A stretch of 64,000 bases of DNA from positions 310,001 to 374,000 of the forward strand of contig CP036279.1 in NCBI GenBank assembly GCA_007748055.1. Direction: 5' to 3'. A program made the position numbers and the translations under genes. Shown one piece after another: positions 17,939 through 27,465 of the stretch. The notes under the pieces were generated by a model. It was not told the DNA's origin. It worked only from the letters and a program-made list of their open reading frames with translations, and searched no databases. Source of the stretch: Kolteria novifilia. GTDB taxonomy: Bacteria; Planctomycetota; Planctomycetia; Kolteriales; Kolteriaceae. Within the stretch, counting starts at the first letter, position 1. Each line of letters starts with the position of its first letter.

Positions 17939-18703
17939 GTGGCCCTTAGTGTGATTATCCCCACGCTCAACGAGGATCGCTATCTGGAAGCGGCCGTGGT
18001 CGCGGTGCGTCGCTACGCCACGACGAGGAGTGGTCCGGAGATCGTGGTCGCCGATTGCGATTCCCGAGACGACACCCGCCGCATCGCCCGGCGACTGGGT
18101 GTCCGCTTGGCGACCAGCGACGTCCCGCCCACCAGCCGCGCCCAGGCGGTCAACCTCGGGGCAAGCCAAGCGACGGGCGACGAATTGCTCTTTCTCGACG
18201 CCGACACGATTCCACCACCGGCCTACGATCGCTCGATCGCCGACGTGCTGCGCAAGGGCGCGGTCGCGGGAGCCTTCGAATTCAAACTCGACGGCACCCA
18301 TCCGGGACTTCGTCTGGTGGAAGTGATCAACCGCATCCGCTACCGCCTCTGGCCCTGGTACTACGGCGACCAAGGGATCTTCGTGCGGCGTTCGGTCTTC
18401 GAGGCGATCGGCGGCTATCCGGAGCGTGGCTTGATGGAGGCGTCGGCCTTCTGCATGCGACTGCGGCGCGAGGGTAAACTGACGCTGATCCACAAGCCGA
18501 TGGTGACGTCGTCGCGGCGGTTTCTCGAAGGAGGCGTCTTTCGCGTCTTCGCGAGCGACGTGAAGTACTGGTACTACGACTTGGTCGGCCGGGATATCGA
18601 GGCCTTCGCCAATGCCTATCGCGCCAACAATCTCGGGCGGGGAGGGAAAAAGGCCGAGCCGTCGCGTTTTTCCAACAGCTCGACCTCGATCAGCGTTTCG
18701 TAA
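17939..18703 (+). CDS. Family 2 glycosyltransferase (TIGR04283-like)
   Basis: 254 residues from a GTG preceded by gaaaggag. A GT-A fold is shown by LSVIIPTLNEDRYLEAAV, EIVVADCDSRDDTRRIA, the RAQAVNLGASQATGDELLF segment and the DXD-like LFLDADTIPP (about 82-91). The short length and the GDQGIFVRRSVFEAIGGYP segment match the TIGR04283 group of small GT2 enzymes. The last ~30 residues are Ser/Arg-rich and may not be structured. The sugar and acceptor are unknown. It is a monocistronic gene, convergent with tpx (14 bp between stops). Confidence 0.87.
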   Translation: MALSVIIPTLNEDRYLEAAVVAVRRYATTRSGPEIVVADCDSRDDTRRIARRLGVRLATSDVPPTSRAQAVNLGASQATGDELLFLDADTIPPPAYDRSIADVLRKGAVAGAFEFKLDGTHPGLRLVEVINRIRYRLWPWYYGDQGIFVRRSVFEAIGGYPERGLMEASAFCMRLRREGKLTLIHKPMVTSSRRFLEGGVFRVFASDVKYWYYDLVGRDIEAFANAYRANNLGRGGKKAEPSRFSNSSTSISVS

Positions 18704-18716
18704 GCCACGATCCGCG

Positions 18717-19217
18717 CTACTTCGCGGCGGCGACCGCGGCAGCGTAGTCGGGTTCCTCGGCGATCTCCGAGACGTACTCGACATGCTTGAGCGTGTCGTC
18801 CGGTCCGATCACGAACACCGCTCGGCACAGCACGCGATCGAGCGGACCACCCTTGATCCGAACCCCGTAGGCCTCGCCGAACGACGCGTCGCGATGATCC
18901 GACAGCGTCGCGACCTTGTCGACGCCCTCGGCGCCGCACCAACGCTTCTGGGCGAAGGGCAAATCGACCGAGACGCACAGCACCACGGCACCGTCGAGCT
19001 TGGCGGCTTCCTCGTTGAACTTCTTCGTCTCCGTCGAGCAAACGCCCGTGTCGAGCGACGGCACGACCACGAGGATGCGGGACTTGCCGGCCGAAGTGGC
19101 GAGGGTCACGTCGGCAAGATCGGCGCCCTGGAGCTTGAAGTCGGGGGCCTTGTCGCCGGCTTTCAGCGTCGGGCCGACAAGTTCCACCGGGCTACCCTTG
19201 AATGTCACATTGGCCAT
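18717..19217 (-). CDS. tpx: Thiol peroxidase Tpx
   Basis: 166 residues, the standard Tpx length. Tpx reduces peroxides using thioredoxin. The peroxidatic Cys is in SLDTGVCSTETKKF (C60) and the resolving Cys at C94 (KRWCGAEGV), the spacing typical of Tpx. The N-terminus MANVTFKGSPVELVG and the LCVSVDLPFAQ segment are family marks. No signal peptide, so it is cytoplasmic. It is a single gene between a GT2 gene and the VWA gene. Confidence 0.95.
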   Translation of the reverse strand: MANVTFKGSPVELVGPTLKAGDKAPDFKLQGADLADVTLATSAGKSRILVVVPSLDTGVCSTETKKFNEEAAKLDGAVVLCVSVDLPFAQKRWCGAEGVDKVATLSDHRDASFGEAYGVRIKGGPLDRVLCRAVFVIGPDDTLKHVEYVSEIAEEPDYAAAVAAAK

Positions 19218-19350
19218 GTGCGATGTCTCCTCGTTTCTGTCATGGAAATGACCGCCGCGCCACGAACTGGTACGACTCGCGATTGACGTATGGGGAGCAA
19301 GGACGAAGTCAACGCGACGGGACGCGAGATCGCCGACGGAGACGACGGGT

Positions 19351-21051
19351 TCAACCGATGATCGTCTTGCGGCGGTTGAGGTAATCCCAGACGACGAACC
19401 GATCGAGGTCGTGGCCGGCGGTGAAGATCACCCGACCCTTGGTTCCCTCGGAGAGCTTGTACGCGAACTGAATGTCCTCACGAGTCTGGTTCCAGCTCTG
19501 AAGGAGGAACATGTTGATCGTGATCCCCTCGCGCGCGCAAAGTCGCCCTTCGCGCATCGTCGCTTCCTCGGTCTCCGGGTGGGGCGGGTAGAGGAGGTAG
19601 AGCATCTCCCCCTCGAAGTGCGCCGTCGGCAGACCGTCGGTGATGATGATGATCTGGCGGTTGGGCGTGTCGGTCGAGGCGAGGAACTGCCTCCCAAGTT
19701 GCAGGCCGTGCTGGATATTGGTGAAGTGGGGTGGGATTTGCCACTCGCTGATCTCCGGGTCGCTCATGTCCGCCTTGAGCCGGACGACGGGGTCGAAGAT
19801 CGTGACCGGCTTGGGCATCAACTCGGCCAGTTCCGACGGATGACGCGGCTTCGCGAAGGTGTACATCTCCAGAAACCGCAGGTAGTCGCCCGGGAACTCC
19901 GAACGGATCAGACCCTCGAGCGCCAAGCCCATCCGCTTGACGTTGATGTATTGCCCGCCGTAGCGCATCGACCCCGACATGTCGAGCAGGACCACGGTGG
20001 CACACTTGGGGTTGTTGCGAGTCTTGTGGATGACGATGTCTTCGCCCTTGAGCCGAATGGGAAGGCTCGGGCCGTCGCGAAGCATCGCGTTGACCATCGA
20101 ACTGGCGACATCCATGTGGGTGACCGAGTCGCCGAACTCGTAGTCCTTGGTCCGCTGGGTCTCGACCGCCCCCTCGCCAATAACCGGTCCCTCGTGTCGG
20201 CCGCTGCGCGACGCGGTTAAGTCGCTGAAGATCTGCTCAAGTAGCTTGCCCTGAAAGACGCGATACGCCTTCGGCGTCAGGCGGAAGGCTCCCTTCTCGA
20301 ATTCAAGTCCCTGGCGTTCGGCCTGCTCGCGCATGTAGTTCTCGACCTGCGCCCGCAGTTCCTCCAACTGCTGCATGTCGCCCGGTTCGGCGAACTGCGA
20401 GAGTTCCTCGAGGTCGATCACGCCGATCTGCGCGGTCTCTCTCGCTTCCTCCAACTGCTTGAGGAGCTTGTCGATCGCCTCGAGCTCTTCCTTGATCCGC
20501 AGGGCCTGGGGCACGGTCATCGCCTCGTGGCCGGTGAAGGCGTACTTCGAGGCGAGTTCGTCGATCTGGTAGACGTTCCCGAGCGCCTCCATCAGGTGCA
20601 GCAGCGACTTGGCGAAGGGGCTGCGTTCGTCTCCGGCCTGATACCAGAGCTGCTCGAGGTCGTGGATCTGCTCTTCACGGACCGCGCGGCGGAACTGCTT
20701 GCGATGCTGCTTGGGTGGTTCGGTCTCGGTGGCTTGCATGGAGAACTCGCCACGAGCCTTCTTTCGCACCCCGTCGGTCTCGTAAGTTGCGAGAATCTTG
20801 CGTTTGCGTTCCTCCAGCATCGCGATGAGAGCGTCGATGCTGGGACCGAGCCCTTGGATCTGGCTCGGGTCGATCTTGACGGCGCGGGCCAACTCCTCGG
20901 GCGTCAAGCGGCGCATGTCGCCATAGGCGAGCATGTGGTCGAAGGCCGACGAGACCATGTCCGGCGGCGGCGCGGTCGGACTGGGGAAGCTGACCGGGTC
21001 GTACTTCTGGTAGCTGTGGATGATGCCGCCAAGGCGCTCGCGGGAAGTCAT
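19351..21051 (-). CDS. VWA domain protein, partner of MoxR-type ATPase
   Basis: 566 residues from the ATG at 21051 (MTSRERLGGIIHSYQKYDP); an upstream in-frame start adds 42 residues encoded by repeat DNA and is rejected. The C-terminal part is a von Willebrand A domain with the metal-site motif LLDMSGSMRYGG near 355 and a later IIIITDGLPTAHF segment. The N-terminal half is helical and acidic with a coiled coil near 210-260. VWA proteins paired with AAA+ MoxR/BchI ATPases act as adaptors that load substrates or metals. The AAA+ partner lies 560 bp upstream in the same direction. Confidence 0.88.
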   Translation of the reverse strand: MTSRERLGGIIHSYQKYDPVSFPSPTAPPPDMVSSAFDHMLAYGDMRRLTPEELARAVKIDPSQIQGLGPSIDALIAMLEERKRKILATYETDGVRKKARGEFSMQATETEPPKQHRKQFRRAVREEQIHDLEQLWYQAGDERSPFAKSLLHLMEALGNVYQIDELASKYAFTGHEAMTVPQALRIKEELEAIDKLLKQLEEARETAQIGVIDLEELSQFAEPGDMQQLEELRAQVENYMREQAERQGLEFEKGAFRLTPKAYRVFQGKLLEQIFSDLTASRSGRHEGPVIGEGAVETQRTKDYEFGDSVTHMDVASSMVNAMLRDGPSLPIRLKGEDIVIHKTRNNPKCATVVLLDMSGSMRYGGQYINVKRMGLALEGLIRSEFPGDYLRFLEMYTFAKPRHPSELAELMPKPVTIFDPVVRLKADMSDPEISEWQIPPHFTNIQHGLQLGRQFLASTDTPNRQIIIITDGLPTAHFEGEMLYLLYPPHPETEEATMREGRLCAREGITINMFLLQSWNQTREDIQFAYKLSEGTKGRVIFTAGHDLDRFVVWDYLNRRKTIIG

Positions 21052-21167
21052 GATCCAGAGTCCCTCGGCAAGGAGTAAGGTCTTGTTGGTGGGTCGAGGC
21101 CCACCCGATGGTTTCACCTGATCGACGAGCACCGGCAGGCAAGTAGCCAGTGGCGACCGGACGCCCG

Positions 21168-21589
21168 AAAACGACACCTCTCAAGCATGCCCACGCGAGC
21201 GTGGGCATGGCACCCGATCCAATTCGCGACCCCCTCTATCTCCCCCCAGGGCAAGGGGGAGCAATCTGTTCTCCCCCAGGGCAAGGGGGAGCAGGAAGCG
21301 TCGTTGGGTGGCCCAGGTTGCTCGTCAACCTGGGCGTGCGAAACACGCAAGAGGCCCCCGGGAAATTCCCTCTTTCGCAGACAGTTCCGGTCCGATGGTG
21401 GACCACAACCGCATCTGAAAACGACACCTCTCGCGCATGCCCACGCGAGCGTGGGCATGGCACCCGATCCAATCGCGACCGATCCAATCGCCGACCCCCT
21501 CTATCTCCCCCCAGGGCAAGGGGGAGCAATCTGTTCTCCCCCCAGGGCAAGGGGGAGCAATCTGTTCTCCCCCAGGGCAAGGGGGAGCA
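21168..21589. repeat. Duplicated hairpin-rich block between moxR-like and vwa genes
   Basis: Two copies of a ~120-bp block (21168-21293 and 21417-21589) each carry the hairpin catgcccacgcgagcgtggg (21186 and 21436), then runs of ctcccccagggcaaggggga units (two in the first copy, three in the second). Between them lies another dispersed repeat (21301-21357) with the hairpin cccaggttgctcgtcaacct, found inverted at 62631-62686. The block replaces the short spacer expected between moxR and vwa and would be transcribed if the two form an operon. Confidence 0.8.
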
Positions 21590-21614
21590 TCGGAAAGGGA
21601 GGAGCAATAGGAGC

Positions 21615-23033
21615 CTACATCTCGTAGGTGATCCGGCCGTGGTGCTCGGCGCGGGAAATCTGATCACTCGCGTAGAGCCCGGCGAGAACGAACTCGACGC
21701 ACGAGGCCCGCACCGCGTCGCTTTCGGAGGCGTTGACCTCGAAGGCCTTGTCCCAAGCGGGCGGCACACGGCGAAGACGCTCCGCGTAGGCCGACGACGG
21801 CAGCATGTCACCTACCTCGATCTTGATCCCACGCCCGAAAATTTCGGCGATCTCGCTCAGACCGTGGCGATCGACGTACTCCTCGAAGACCGTCCGAACC
21901 GCTTCCGCCTGGATCGCCTCAAGGACCTGTCGCTCGCTCATCTGGTGGGTCCCCATCAGGTCGAGCTCGAGTTTGCCGAGCGACGAGCTGTAGGTGTGCC
22001 CGAGATCGCTGATGCGTGGGACCGCCGGCTTCTCGCCCAGCCTTACCGAGCGGTGACGGGCCGAGGCGACCATGGTGCGAAAGTTCGCGATGCTGAATCG
22101 GGCCGAGACCCCCGAGTCATGATCGACGTACTTCGAACGCCGGGCCGCGATCGACATCTGCTCGACGATCTCCTTCATGAAGTAGGGGACTACGACCGGG
22201 TAGTCGCCATCGGTCGCCAGCGCCGCCTCCTGCTCCATGATGCTGATCCCGATCGAGCGTTCGCGTGGGTAGTGGGTGTGAATCGTCGAGCCGATCCGGT
22301 CCTTGAGCTGAGGGATGACCTTTCCCGAGCGGCTATAAGTGGAGGGATTGGCCGAGAAGAGAACCAGCACGTCGATGTCGAAGTTGATCGGGTAGCCGCG
22401 AATCTGGACGTCGCGTTCCTCGAGGATGTTGAAGAGGCCGACTTGGATCAACTCGTCGAGTTCGGGAACTTCGTTCATCGCGAAGATGCCGCGATGCATG
22501 CGCGGGATCAGTCCGAAGTGAAGGGCCTCCTCCGCCGACATGCTGGCGCCGCCGGCGAGCTTCGCCGGGTCGATCTCTCCAATGACGTCGGCGAACTTGG
22601 TGCCCGGCGCGAGCCGTTCCGCGTAACGATCCTCGCGTCGCCACCAGGCAATCGGGATCTGGTCGGCGGGAAGATCGGCGACCAACTCGCGCCCGCGGCG
22701 CGTGATCGGCTTGAGGGGATCCTCGTGCACCGGCAGGCCGGGCTCGTCGATGTACGCAACCGCGTCGTCGAGGAAACGGACCAGCGAGCGCATCAGCCGG
22801 CTCTTCGCTTGCCCCTTCTCGCCCAGAAAGAGCATGTCGTGGCCGGCGATCAGCGAGATGTTGATCTCGGGGATCACGGTATCTTCATAGCCGATGATGC
22901 CCGGAAAGAGATCCTCGCCGCTCTCCATCATGCGGAGGAAGTTGTGCTGAATCTCTTCCTTGACGGTGCGGGACTGCCAACCACTCTCACGGAGTTCGTG
23001 CAGGTTGGAGGGTCGGTCATGCAAGGCGTCCAT
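21615..23033 (-). CDS. MoxR/BchI-type AAA+ ATPase
   Basis: 472 residues. Walker A is GEKGQAKS (71-78), the Walker B region [14 protein letters not shown] (181-194) has Asn where Asp is common, and sensor 1 is [15 protein letters not shown] (225-239), as in the magnesium-chelatase subunit I/MoxR clade. A family insertion with [19 protein letters not shown] precedes Walker B. The last ~50 residues are acidic. With the VWA gene downstream it makes the standard ATPase-adaptor pair. The function could be metal insertion or protein remodelling; the sequence does not decide. Its start faces the divergent FHA gene. Confidence 0.87.
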   Translation of the reverse strand: MDALHDRPSNLHELRESGWQSRTVKEEIQHNFLRMMESGEDLFPGIIGYEDTVIPEINISLIAGHDMLFLGEKGQAKSRLMRSLVRFLDDAVAYIDEPGLPVHEDPLKPITRRGRELVADLPADQIPIAWWRREDRYAERLAPGTKFADVIGEIDPAKLAGGASMSAEEALHFGLIPRMHRGIFAMNEVPELDELIQVGLFNILEERDVQIRGYPINFDIDVLVLFSANPSTYSRSGKVIPQLKDRIGSTIHTHYPRERSIGISIMEQEAALATDGDYPVVVPYFMKEIVEQMSIAARRSKYVDHDSGVSARFSIANFRTMVASARHRSVRLGEKPAVPRISDLGHTYSSSLGKLELDLMGTHQMSERQVLEAIQAEAVRTVFEEYVDRHGLSEIAEIFGRGIKIEVGDMLPSSAYAERLRRVPPAWDKAFEVNASESDAVRASCVEFVLAGLYASDQISRAEHHGRITYEM

Positions 23034-23316
23034 CCTTCTCGCTTCAGGAAAGAGTCAGGCGATGGCCCGACCCACTCGTCTAACCATAGGCGCCCACCAA
23101 CTGTCGAAGGAAGGGCGCACGCCGTTGGCGGGTTCTGGAACGTGACCCGCGCGTCGCACTCATCCGCGCGATCCCGCCGCATTGTATGGAGACGACCACC
23201 ACCTCTTTGCTAAAACAGAGGCTGTCGGGGAGCGCTTCGGTTCATCACGACGAGGGCCGACACCGACGCTCCACGAGCAAACCCAGTCCCCTTGACGCCA
23301 GGATGCGGACGTAACG

Positions 23317-24660
23317 ATGACGCTCTCCGCCACGATCATCGTCGAGGCCGGACCGCTGACCGGTCAGCAGTTCACCGTCCAAAGCGGGCAAGAGCTCCGT
23401 TTCGGACGCCAACGCAACCTCAACGACATCGCCATCTCCGACGGCTATATTTCGCGACGCCACTTCACGATCATCGCCACCGAGTGCGAGTTCATGTTGG
23501 CCGACTGCGGTAGCAGCCACGGCACGACCCTCAACGGTCACCGCGTCGTCGACCCGGTCCCCCTCAAGGACGGCGACCGGATTCGCGCCGGCTCGACCGA
23601 TTTCGTGTTCCAGTGCCCCGACTTGGCCGACGCGACCGGGGCGACGTCGTTCGACCACCTTCCCGATCGCGGGCACACGACCGAGCCCGACGCGCGCGCC
23701 GCCGAGAGCGCCCTGCCGCCGGAGTGGGACTCGTGGGATCATCCCCCCGAACAAGCCGCTCCCGTCCCGCCGGCCGCGGAACCGGAGGCCAGCCAGCCGG
23801 AGGTCGACAAACTGGAGTTCAATGAACCGGAGGTCGACAAACCGGCTCCCGTGCCACCCGAAGCCAACGATCCCGTTCGTACCGATTCCCTGGAAGATGA
23901 TCCGTGGCCCGCGGCGTCGGAACCGAATGACCCTGCGCCGATCGGTACAAACCCCGAGTCCTCGGAGGTCTCGCCCCCGGAGCCTTCGGGATCTGAACCT
24001 ATGGCCGCGGAGTCTCAGGATTCGGACACGGACGAACCCGATCCCTGGGCGACCGGGATCGACGAAGCGAAGTCGTCGGAACCGGAAGACGTCGAGTCAG
24101 CCCCGATCGAGCGGGAGGCACCACCCGCCTCTCCGAACGCCAGCGATGACGGAGGAAGTTTCCCGCCCGATGCGGACGCGTGGAGCGAGGCGCCCGCTCA
24201 AGAGGTTGAACCGTCGCCGACACCCGAGGCACCACCAGCGGCCGACGACATCGCCGAGGAACCTACTCCCGAGCCGGTCCGAGCGCCCCTCCACCAGGAA
24301 GCCGAGGAGCCGGAAGCCGACCGCGAGGCCGCCATCGTCCCGGCCGACTCTGGCGAGGAGTCGCCCCAAATCGCATCGAACACCGTCGCCGAGTGGGAAC
24401 CGGCTCCCGACCACGACCCAACTCCCTCAATGCAGGCCGAGAGCGAACCCGAGCCCCGGGACGAGCCGCCACCGCCACCACCTTCGGAAGTCGCGGAAGA
24501 ACCGGCCACCGCGGCTCCCGAGAAGAATGACTTGCTTGACCTCTGGGATCAAGTCGACGAGAGCCCGGAACAAGAGGCGGAGGACAACGGACCCATGGCC
24601 TCCGACCCAGCCTCGCAATCTCGCCAACAAGAGGATGATTCCAACTGGTGGGATGTTTAG
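23317..24660 (+). CDS. FHA domain protein with long acidic Pro-rich tail
   Basis: 447 residues. Residues ~1-105 form an FHA phosphothreonine-binding domain: LRFGRQRNLNDIAISDGYIS then RRH (about 28-49), CGSSHGTTLNG (64-74), with the conserved G-R, S-R-R-H and N. From ~110 to the end the protein is Pro/Glu/Asp/Ala-rich with imperfect repeats such as PEVDKLEFNEPEVDKP and no predicted structure. The tail ends DSNWWDV. It is divergent from the MoxR-like gene by 283 bp and is followed 48 bp downstream by an Hsp20 gene. Use as a phospho-dependent scaffold is an inference. Confidence 0.88.
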   Translation: MTLSATIIVEAGPLTGQQFTVQSGQELRFGRQRNLNDIAISDGYISRRHFTIIATECEFMLADCGSSHGTTLNGHRVVDPVPLKDGDRIRAGSTDFVFQCPDLADATGATSFDHLPDRGHTTEPDARAAESALPPEWDSWDHPPEQAAPVPPAAEPEASQPEVDKLEFNEPEVDKPAPVPPEANDPVRTDSLEDDPWPAASEPNDPAPIGTNPESSEVSPPEPSGSEPMAAESQDSDTDEPDPWATGIDEAKSSEPEDVESAPIEREAPPASPNASDDGGSFPPDADAWSEAPAQEVEPSPTPEAPPAADDIAEEPTPEPVRAPLHQEAEEPEADREAAIVPADSGEESPQIASNTVAEWEPAPDHDPTPSMQAESEPEPRDEPPPPPPSEVAEEPATAAPEKNDLLDLWDQVDESPEQEAEDNGPMASDPASQSRQQEDDSNWWDV

Positions 24661-24708
24661 AACGACCCCGTTCGAACGGAGTTCAGGCTGCTTTTTGAAG
24701 GGATACCG

Positions 24709-25206
24709 ATGGCCAAGCCCAGGGTTCGCAAACAACGGGAATCCGACCTCCCCCCCGCGGAGGAGCCTTCTCATTCGCTGCTACACCGGTTGCGCGACGA
24801 GTTCAATTCCGTCTTCGATCGGCTCACCGGCGGACAGTGGAACATGTACCCCGTCTACTCGGACATCTTGAACGACGAGTACGAACCGGTCGTGGAGATC
24901 GCCGAGACCGACAAGGACATCGTCCTGACGATGGAGATTCCCGGCGTCGACGTCAAATCCCTCGACGTCGCGGTCGCGGATACGTCGGTCAAAATCCGGG
25001 GCGAGAAGAATCAGAGCTCGGCGGGGGAGGAGTGCGAGATTCATCACTGCGAACGGCAGTATGGCAAATTCAACCGCGTGGTGACGTTACCAGTGGCGAT
25101 CGACGCCGATCAAGTCAAAGCGAAGTACGGCCACGGCATCCTCACCGTGCGGCTCGCCAAGCTGAAGGCCACTCACAAGAAGAAGGTGCCGATCGACATT
25201 GAGTGA
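24709..25206 (+). CDS. Small heat-shock protein, Hsp20/alpha-crystallin family
   Basis: 165 residues. A basic N-terminus of ~45 residues precedes an alpha-crystallin domain (about 58-160): VVEIAETDKDIVLTMEIPGV, LDVAVADTSVKIRGEK, the CERQYGKFNRVVTLP segment and the terminal A-x-x-x-x-G-I-L motif in AKYGHGILTVRLAK. It is an ATP-independent holdase. A C-terminal I-x-I-like tail (VPIDIE) is present. It follows the FHA gene closely and overlaps the VOC gene by 8 bp. No heat-shock operator (CIRCE) was seen. Confidence 0.92.
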   Translation: MAKPRVRKQRESDLPPAEEPSHSLLHRLRDEFNSVFDRLTGGQWNMYPVYSDILNDEYEPVVEIAETDKDIVLTMEIPGVDVKSLDVAVADTSVKIRGEKNQSSAGEECEIHHCERQYGKFNRVVTLPVAIDADQVKAKYGHGILTVRLAKLKATHKKKVPIDIE

Positions 25207-25618
25207 GGCGACCGAAAACCTGAGCCCCGCGGTGACGATCGAATCGCTCGATCATCTCGTCCTCACGGTCAGCGACCTGGACGCAACGATCGCGTTCTAC
25301 ACGCGGGTGCTCGGGATGGAAGCGGTCACGTTCGGCGCGGGCCGCCGCGCCCTTCGTTTTGGCAGGCAAAAGATCAATCTTCACGAGGTGGGGCATCTCC
25401 ACCCACCGGTCGCGGCCCAGGCGATCGCGGGATCGGCGGACCTTTGCTTGCTCACGTCGACGCCACTCACGACGGTGGCCCGTCATCTGGACGCCACGGG
25501 AACACCCATCATCGAAGGCCCCGTCCGCCGGACCGGAGCGACCGGACCGATCGAGTCCCTCTACGTGCGCGACCCCGACGGAAACCTCCTCGAGATCGCC
25601 CATCCGATGAGTGAGTAG
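25199..25618 (+). CDS. VOC (glyoxalase/dioxygenase) superfamily protein
   Basis: 139 residues, one VOC module pair: IESLDHLVLTVSDLDATIAF starts the first beta-alpha-beta-beta-beta unit with the metal-binding His of LDHLVL, INLHEVGHLHPP carries another likely ligand, and LYVRDPDGNLLEIA gives the terminal Glu. This metal pattern fits a small metal-dependent lyase or thiol transferase such as the fosfomycin-resistance-like group; the substrate is unknown. The TTG start overlaps the Hsp20 stop; a GTG nine codons inside is an alternative. Confidence 0.85.
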   Translation: MSEATENLSPAVTIESLDHLVLTVSDLDATIAFYTRVLGMEAVTFGAGRRALRFGRQKINLHEVGHLHPPVAAQAIAGSADLCLLTSTPLTTVARHLDATGTPIIEGPVRRTGATGPIESLYVRDPDGNLLEIAHPMSE

Positions 25619-25729
25619 TTACTTGCCGGCCGACTTCTTGCTCGTTTGGTTCGACTTCCGAGGGCGATGCTTGCCGAAAGTGCCCCGGCTGATCTTGCCC
25701 CGCTTGCTTCGCTTGTCACCTTTGCCCAT
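25619..25729 (-). CDS. Ribosomal protein bTHX (36 aa)
   Basis: A 36-codon gene: MGKGDKRSKRGKISRGTFGK then HRPRKSNQTSKKSAGK. The first 25 residues match the Thx protein of the Thermus 30S subunit ([20 protein letters not shown]), which lies in a pocket of the 30S head between 16S rRNA elements. The ribosome site gaggaa precedes the ATG by 9 bases. It converges on the VOC gene (stops adjoin) and is divergent from the glycosyltransferase at 25934. Its small size makes it easy to miss in annotation. Confidence 0.9.
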   Translation of the reverse strand: MGKGDKRSKRGKISRGTFGKHRPRKSNQTSKKSAGK

Positions 25730-25933
25730 GTAAGGTACTTCCTCGCTCTAGGTCTCTCGACGAAAAGGACGTTCGGCTATTCGCGACGATATCGCGTTCG
25801 CGAAATGGAATAGTGTACGCCAACGGCCCTGGAAGCCAACCACCCGAGACGTTTCCGGTCAAGTTCCATGGACCGACGTCATGCCCGCGTGGAGATTGTT
25901 CATCTCCTCGGGGACTTGCTTAGGACTCCCTCA

Positions 25934-27127
25934 ATGGCACGCATCCTCTTCACTTGGGAACTCGGCCTCGGCATGGGGCACCTGCTGCCGCACCGGCCGA
26001 CGGTCGAAACCCTTCTCGAACGAGGACACGAGATCTATTTCGCCTCCCGGAACCTCACTTCCCTGGGACGCGCCTTCGACGGCTTGCCCATCCGCATGCT
26101 GCAATCCCCCTACCGAAGCAGCCCCGTGTCGCCGTACTATCGCACCACCGCCACCTTCCCCCAAGTCATGAACGACAGCGGGTTCGACAACGCCAAGGAC
26201 CTCTCCTCGCACGCGAACGCCTGGTGGCACTTGATCTCCACCATCGATCCGGCCATCGTCCTCTGCGATCACAGCCCCACGGCGCTGGTCGCGTTGCGGG
26301 CCCTTCCGCAGAAGAAGATCAACATCGGCGGCGGTTTCACTTGCCCCCCCGACGAGACCCCTTTCCGAGTCCTCGAACCCCGGCTGCGCTACACGCCCGA
26401 ACAACTCGAGCGGGACGAAGCCCGAATTCTCGCCAACGCCAATGCCGCGATCGAGAGCCTTGGCGGAGCGCCACTCGAACGACTCGGCCAGCTCTTCGGC
26501 GAATTGGACGACACGATCATCTTCTCGTTTCAGGAGCTCGACCACTACGAGGACCGGGTCGGCGCGACCTATTGGGGACCTCCACCGCTCGTGCCGGGGG
26601 CCGCTCCCGAGTGGCCCGAGGGCGATGGCCCCAAGATCTTCGGCTACCTGAGAGCCTTCCCGATTCTCCCGACCGTCCTGGACCGGCTCAACGAGTTGGG
26701 ACATCCGACCCTCATCTATCCCTCCGGGATCGATGAGTCGCTCCTCAAACGCTGCGAGTCCGCGACGCTCCGCTTTCAGCGGGATCGGCTCGACTTGGCC
26801 CACGTCCGGCGCGAGGCCGACTTGGCGATTCTCAACGCCAATCTCTCGACGACGATCGCGATGCTGATGGCCGGAATCCCGACGCTCATGTTTCCCGTGA
26901 CGCTCGAGTCCCAGATGGTCGCCGCCAGAGCGGTCATGATGGGCGCGGGGCTGATGGTTCAGGGCAATCAACCCAACGAGGTCGTTCGCCAACTCGACCG
27001 AATGCTCGAATCGGACAAGTACGCCGCCAACGCGCGAGCGTTCGCCGATCGCTACGCCGACTGGGATTGCGACGCGTTCGGAACGCGGGTCGCCGATCGG
27101 GTGGAGGAATTGATTCGCGACGCGTGA
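25934..27127 (+). CDS. UGT-like (GT1/GT28 fold) glycosyltransferase
   Basis: 397 residues from the ATG at 25934; the start is set by the family N-terminus ARILFTWELGLGMGHLLPHR, the glycine loop of the GT-B fold. The C-terminal domain has ADLAILNANLSTTIAMLMAG followed by IPTLMFPVTLESQMVAARAV, the acceptor-helix and nucleotide-sugar loop typical of MGT/UGT enzymes (compare the H-G-G-x-x-S loop, here N-A-N-L-S). Loss of the His-Gly-Gly suggests altered donor binding. No other sugar genes are adjacent. Function unknown beyond the fold. Confidence 0.8.
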   Translation: MARILFTWELGLGMGHLLPHRPTVETLLERGHEIYFASRNLTSLGRAFDGLPIRMLQSPYRSSPVSPYYRTTATFPQVMNDSGFDNAKDLSSHANAWWHLISTIDPAIVLCDHSPTALVALRALPQKKINIGGGFTCPPDETPFRVLEPRLRYTPEQLERDEARILANANAAIESLGGAPLERLGQLFGELDDTIIFSFQELDHYEDRVGATYWGPPPLVPGAAPEWPEGDGPKIFGYLRAFPILPTVLDRLNELGHPTLIYPSGIDESLLKRCESATLRFQRDRLDLAHVRREADLAILNANLSTTIAMLMAGIPTLMFPVTLESQMVAARAVMMGAGLMVQGNQPNEVVRQLDRMLESDKYAANARAFADRYADWDCDAFGTRVADRVEELIRDA

Positions 27128-27167
27128 GGGCCGGCCGCGATTCGTCGGTGAAGGGAAGGGGGACGCC

Positions 27168-27371
27168 TCACTCGAGTTCGGGGGGCGTCGGCAGCCAGTT
27201 GAAGTAGACCACGACCGCGATGAAGATCACCACGATGATCGCGATGTACACCGGGACCATGGGGGCCGTCTTCGGCGCGTAGGGCTCGAGGGCTCGCTGG
27301 CACTTCGGACAGACGGTCGCGTCGATCGAGACCTCGGCGTCGCAGTCGGGACAGTTGCGTGTCTCAGGCAT
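27168..27371 (-). CDS. Small zinc-ribbon membrane protein, 67 aa
   Basis: From the ATG at 27371 the protein reads MPETRNCPDCDAEVSIDATV, with a second CPKC pair, giving a four-Cys zinc ribbon (C7, C10, C22, C25), then a single membrane helix (PVYIAIIVVIFIAVVVYF) and the tail NWLPTPPELE. Proteins of this design are common in planctomycetes and anchor a zinc ribbon at the inner membrane; the function is unknown. It is followed downstream on the opposite flank by the glycosyltransferase stop (convergent, 41 bp). Confidence 0.78.
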   Translation of the reverse strand: MPETRNCPDCDAEVSIDATVCPKCQRALEPYAPKTAPMVPVYIAIIVVIFIAVVVYFNWLPTPPELE

Positions 27372-27465
27372 GGGCGATCCACTTTCCCTCGTTGGCGGCT
27401 TCGCGCTTTCGGCAAGGTCGGGCAAACGAGACCGACGGCGGCTCACCACTCATGACAGGACCGCG

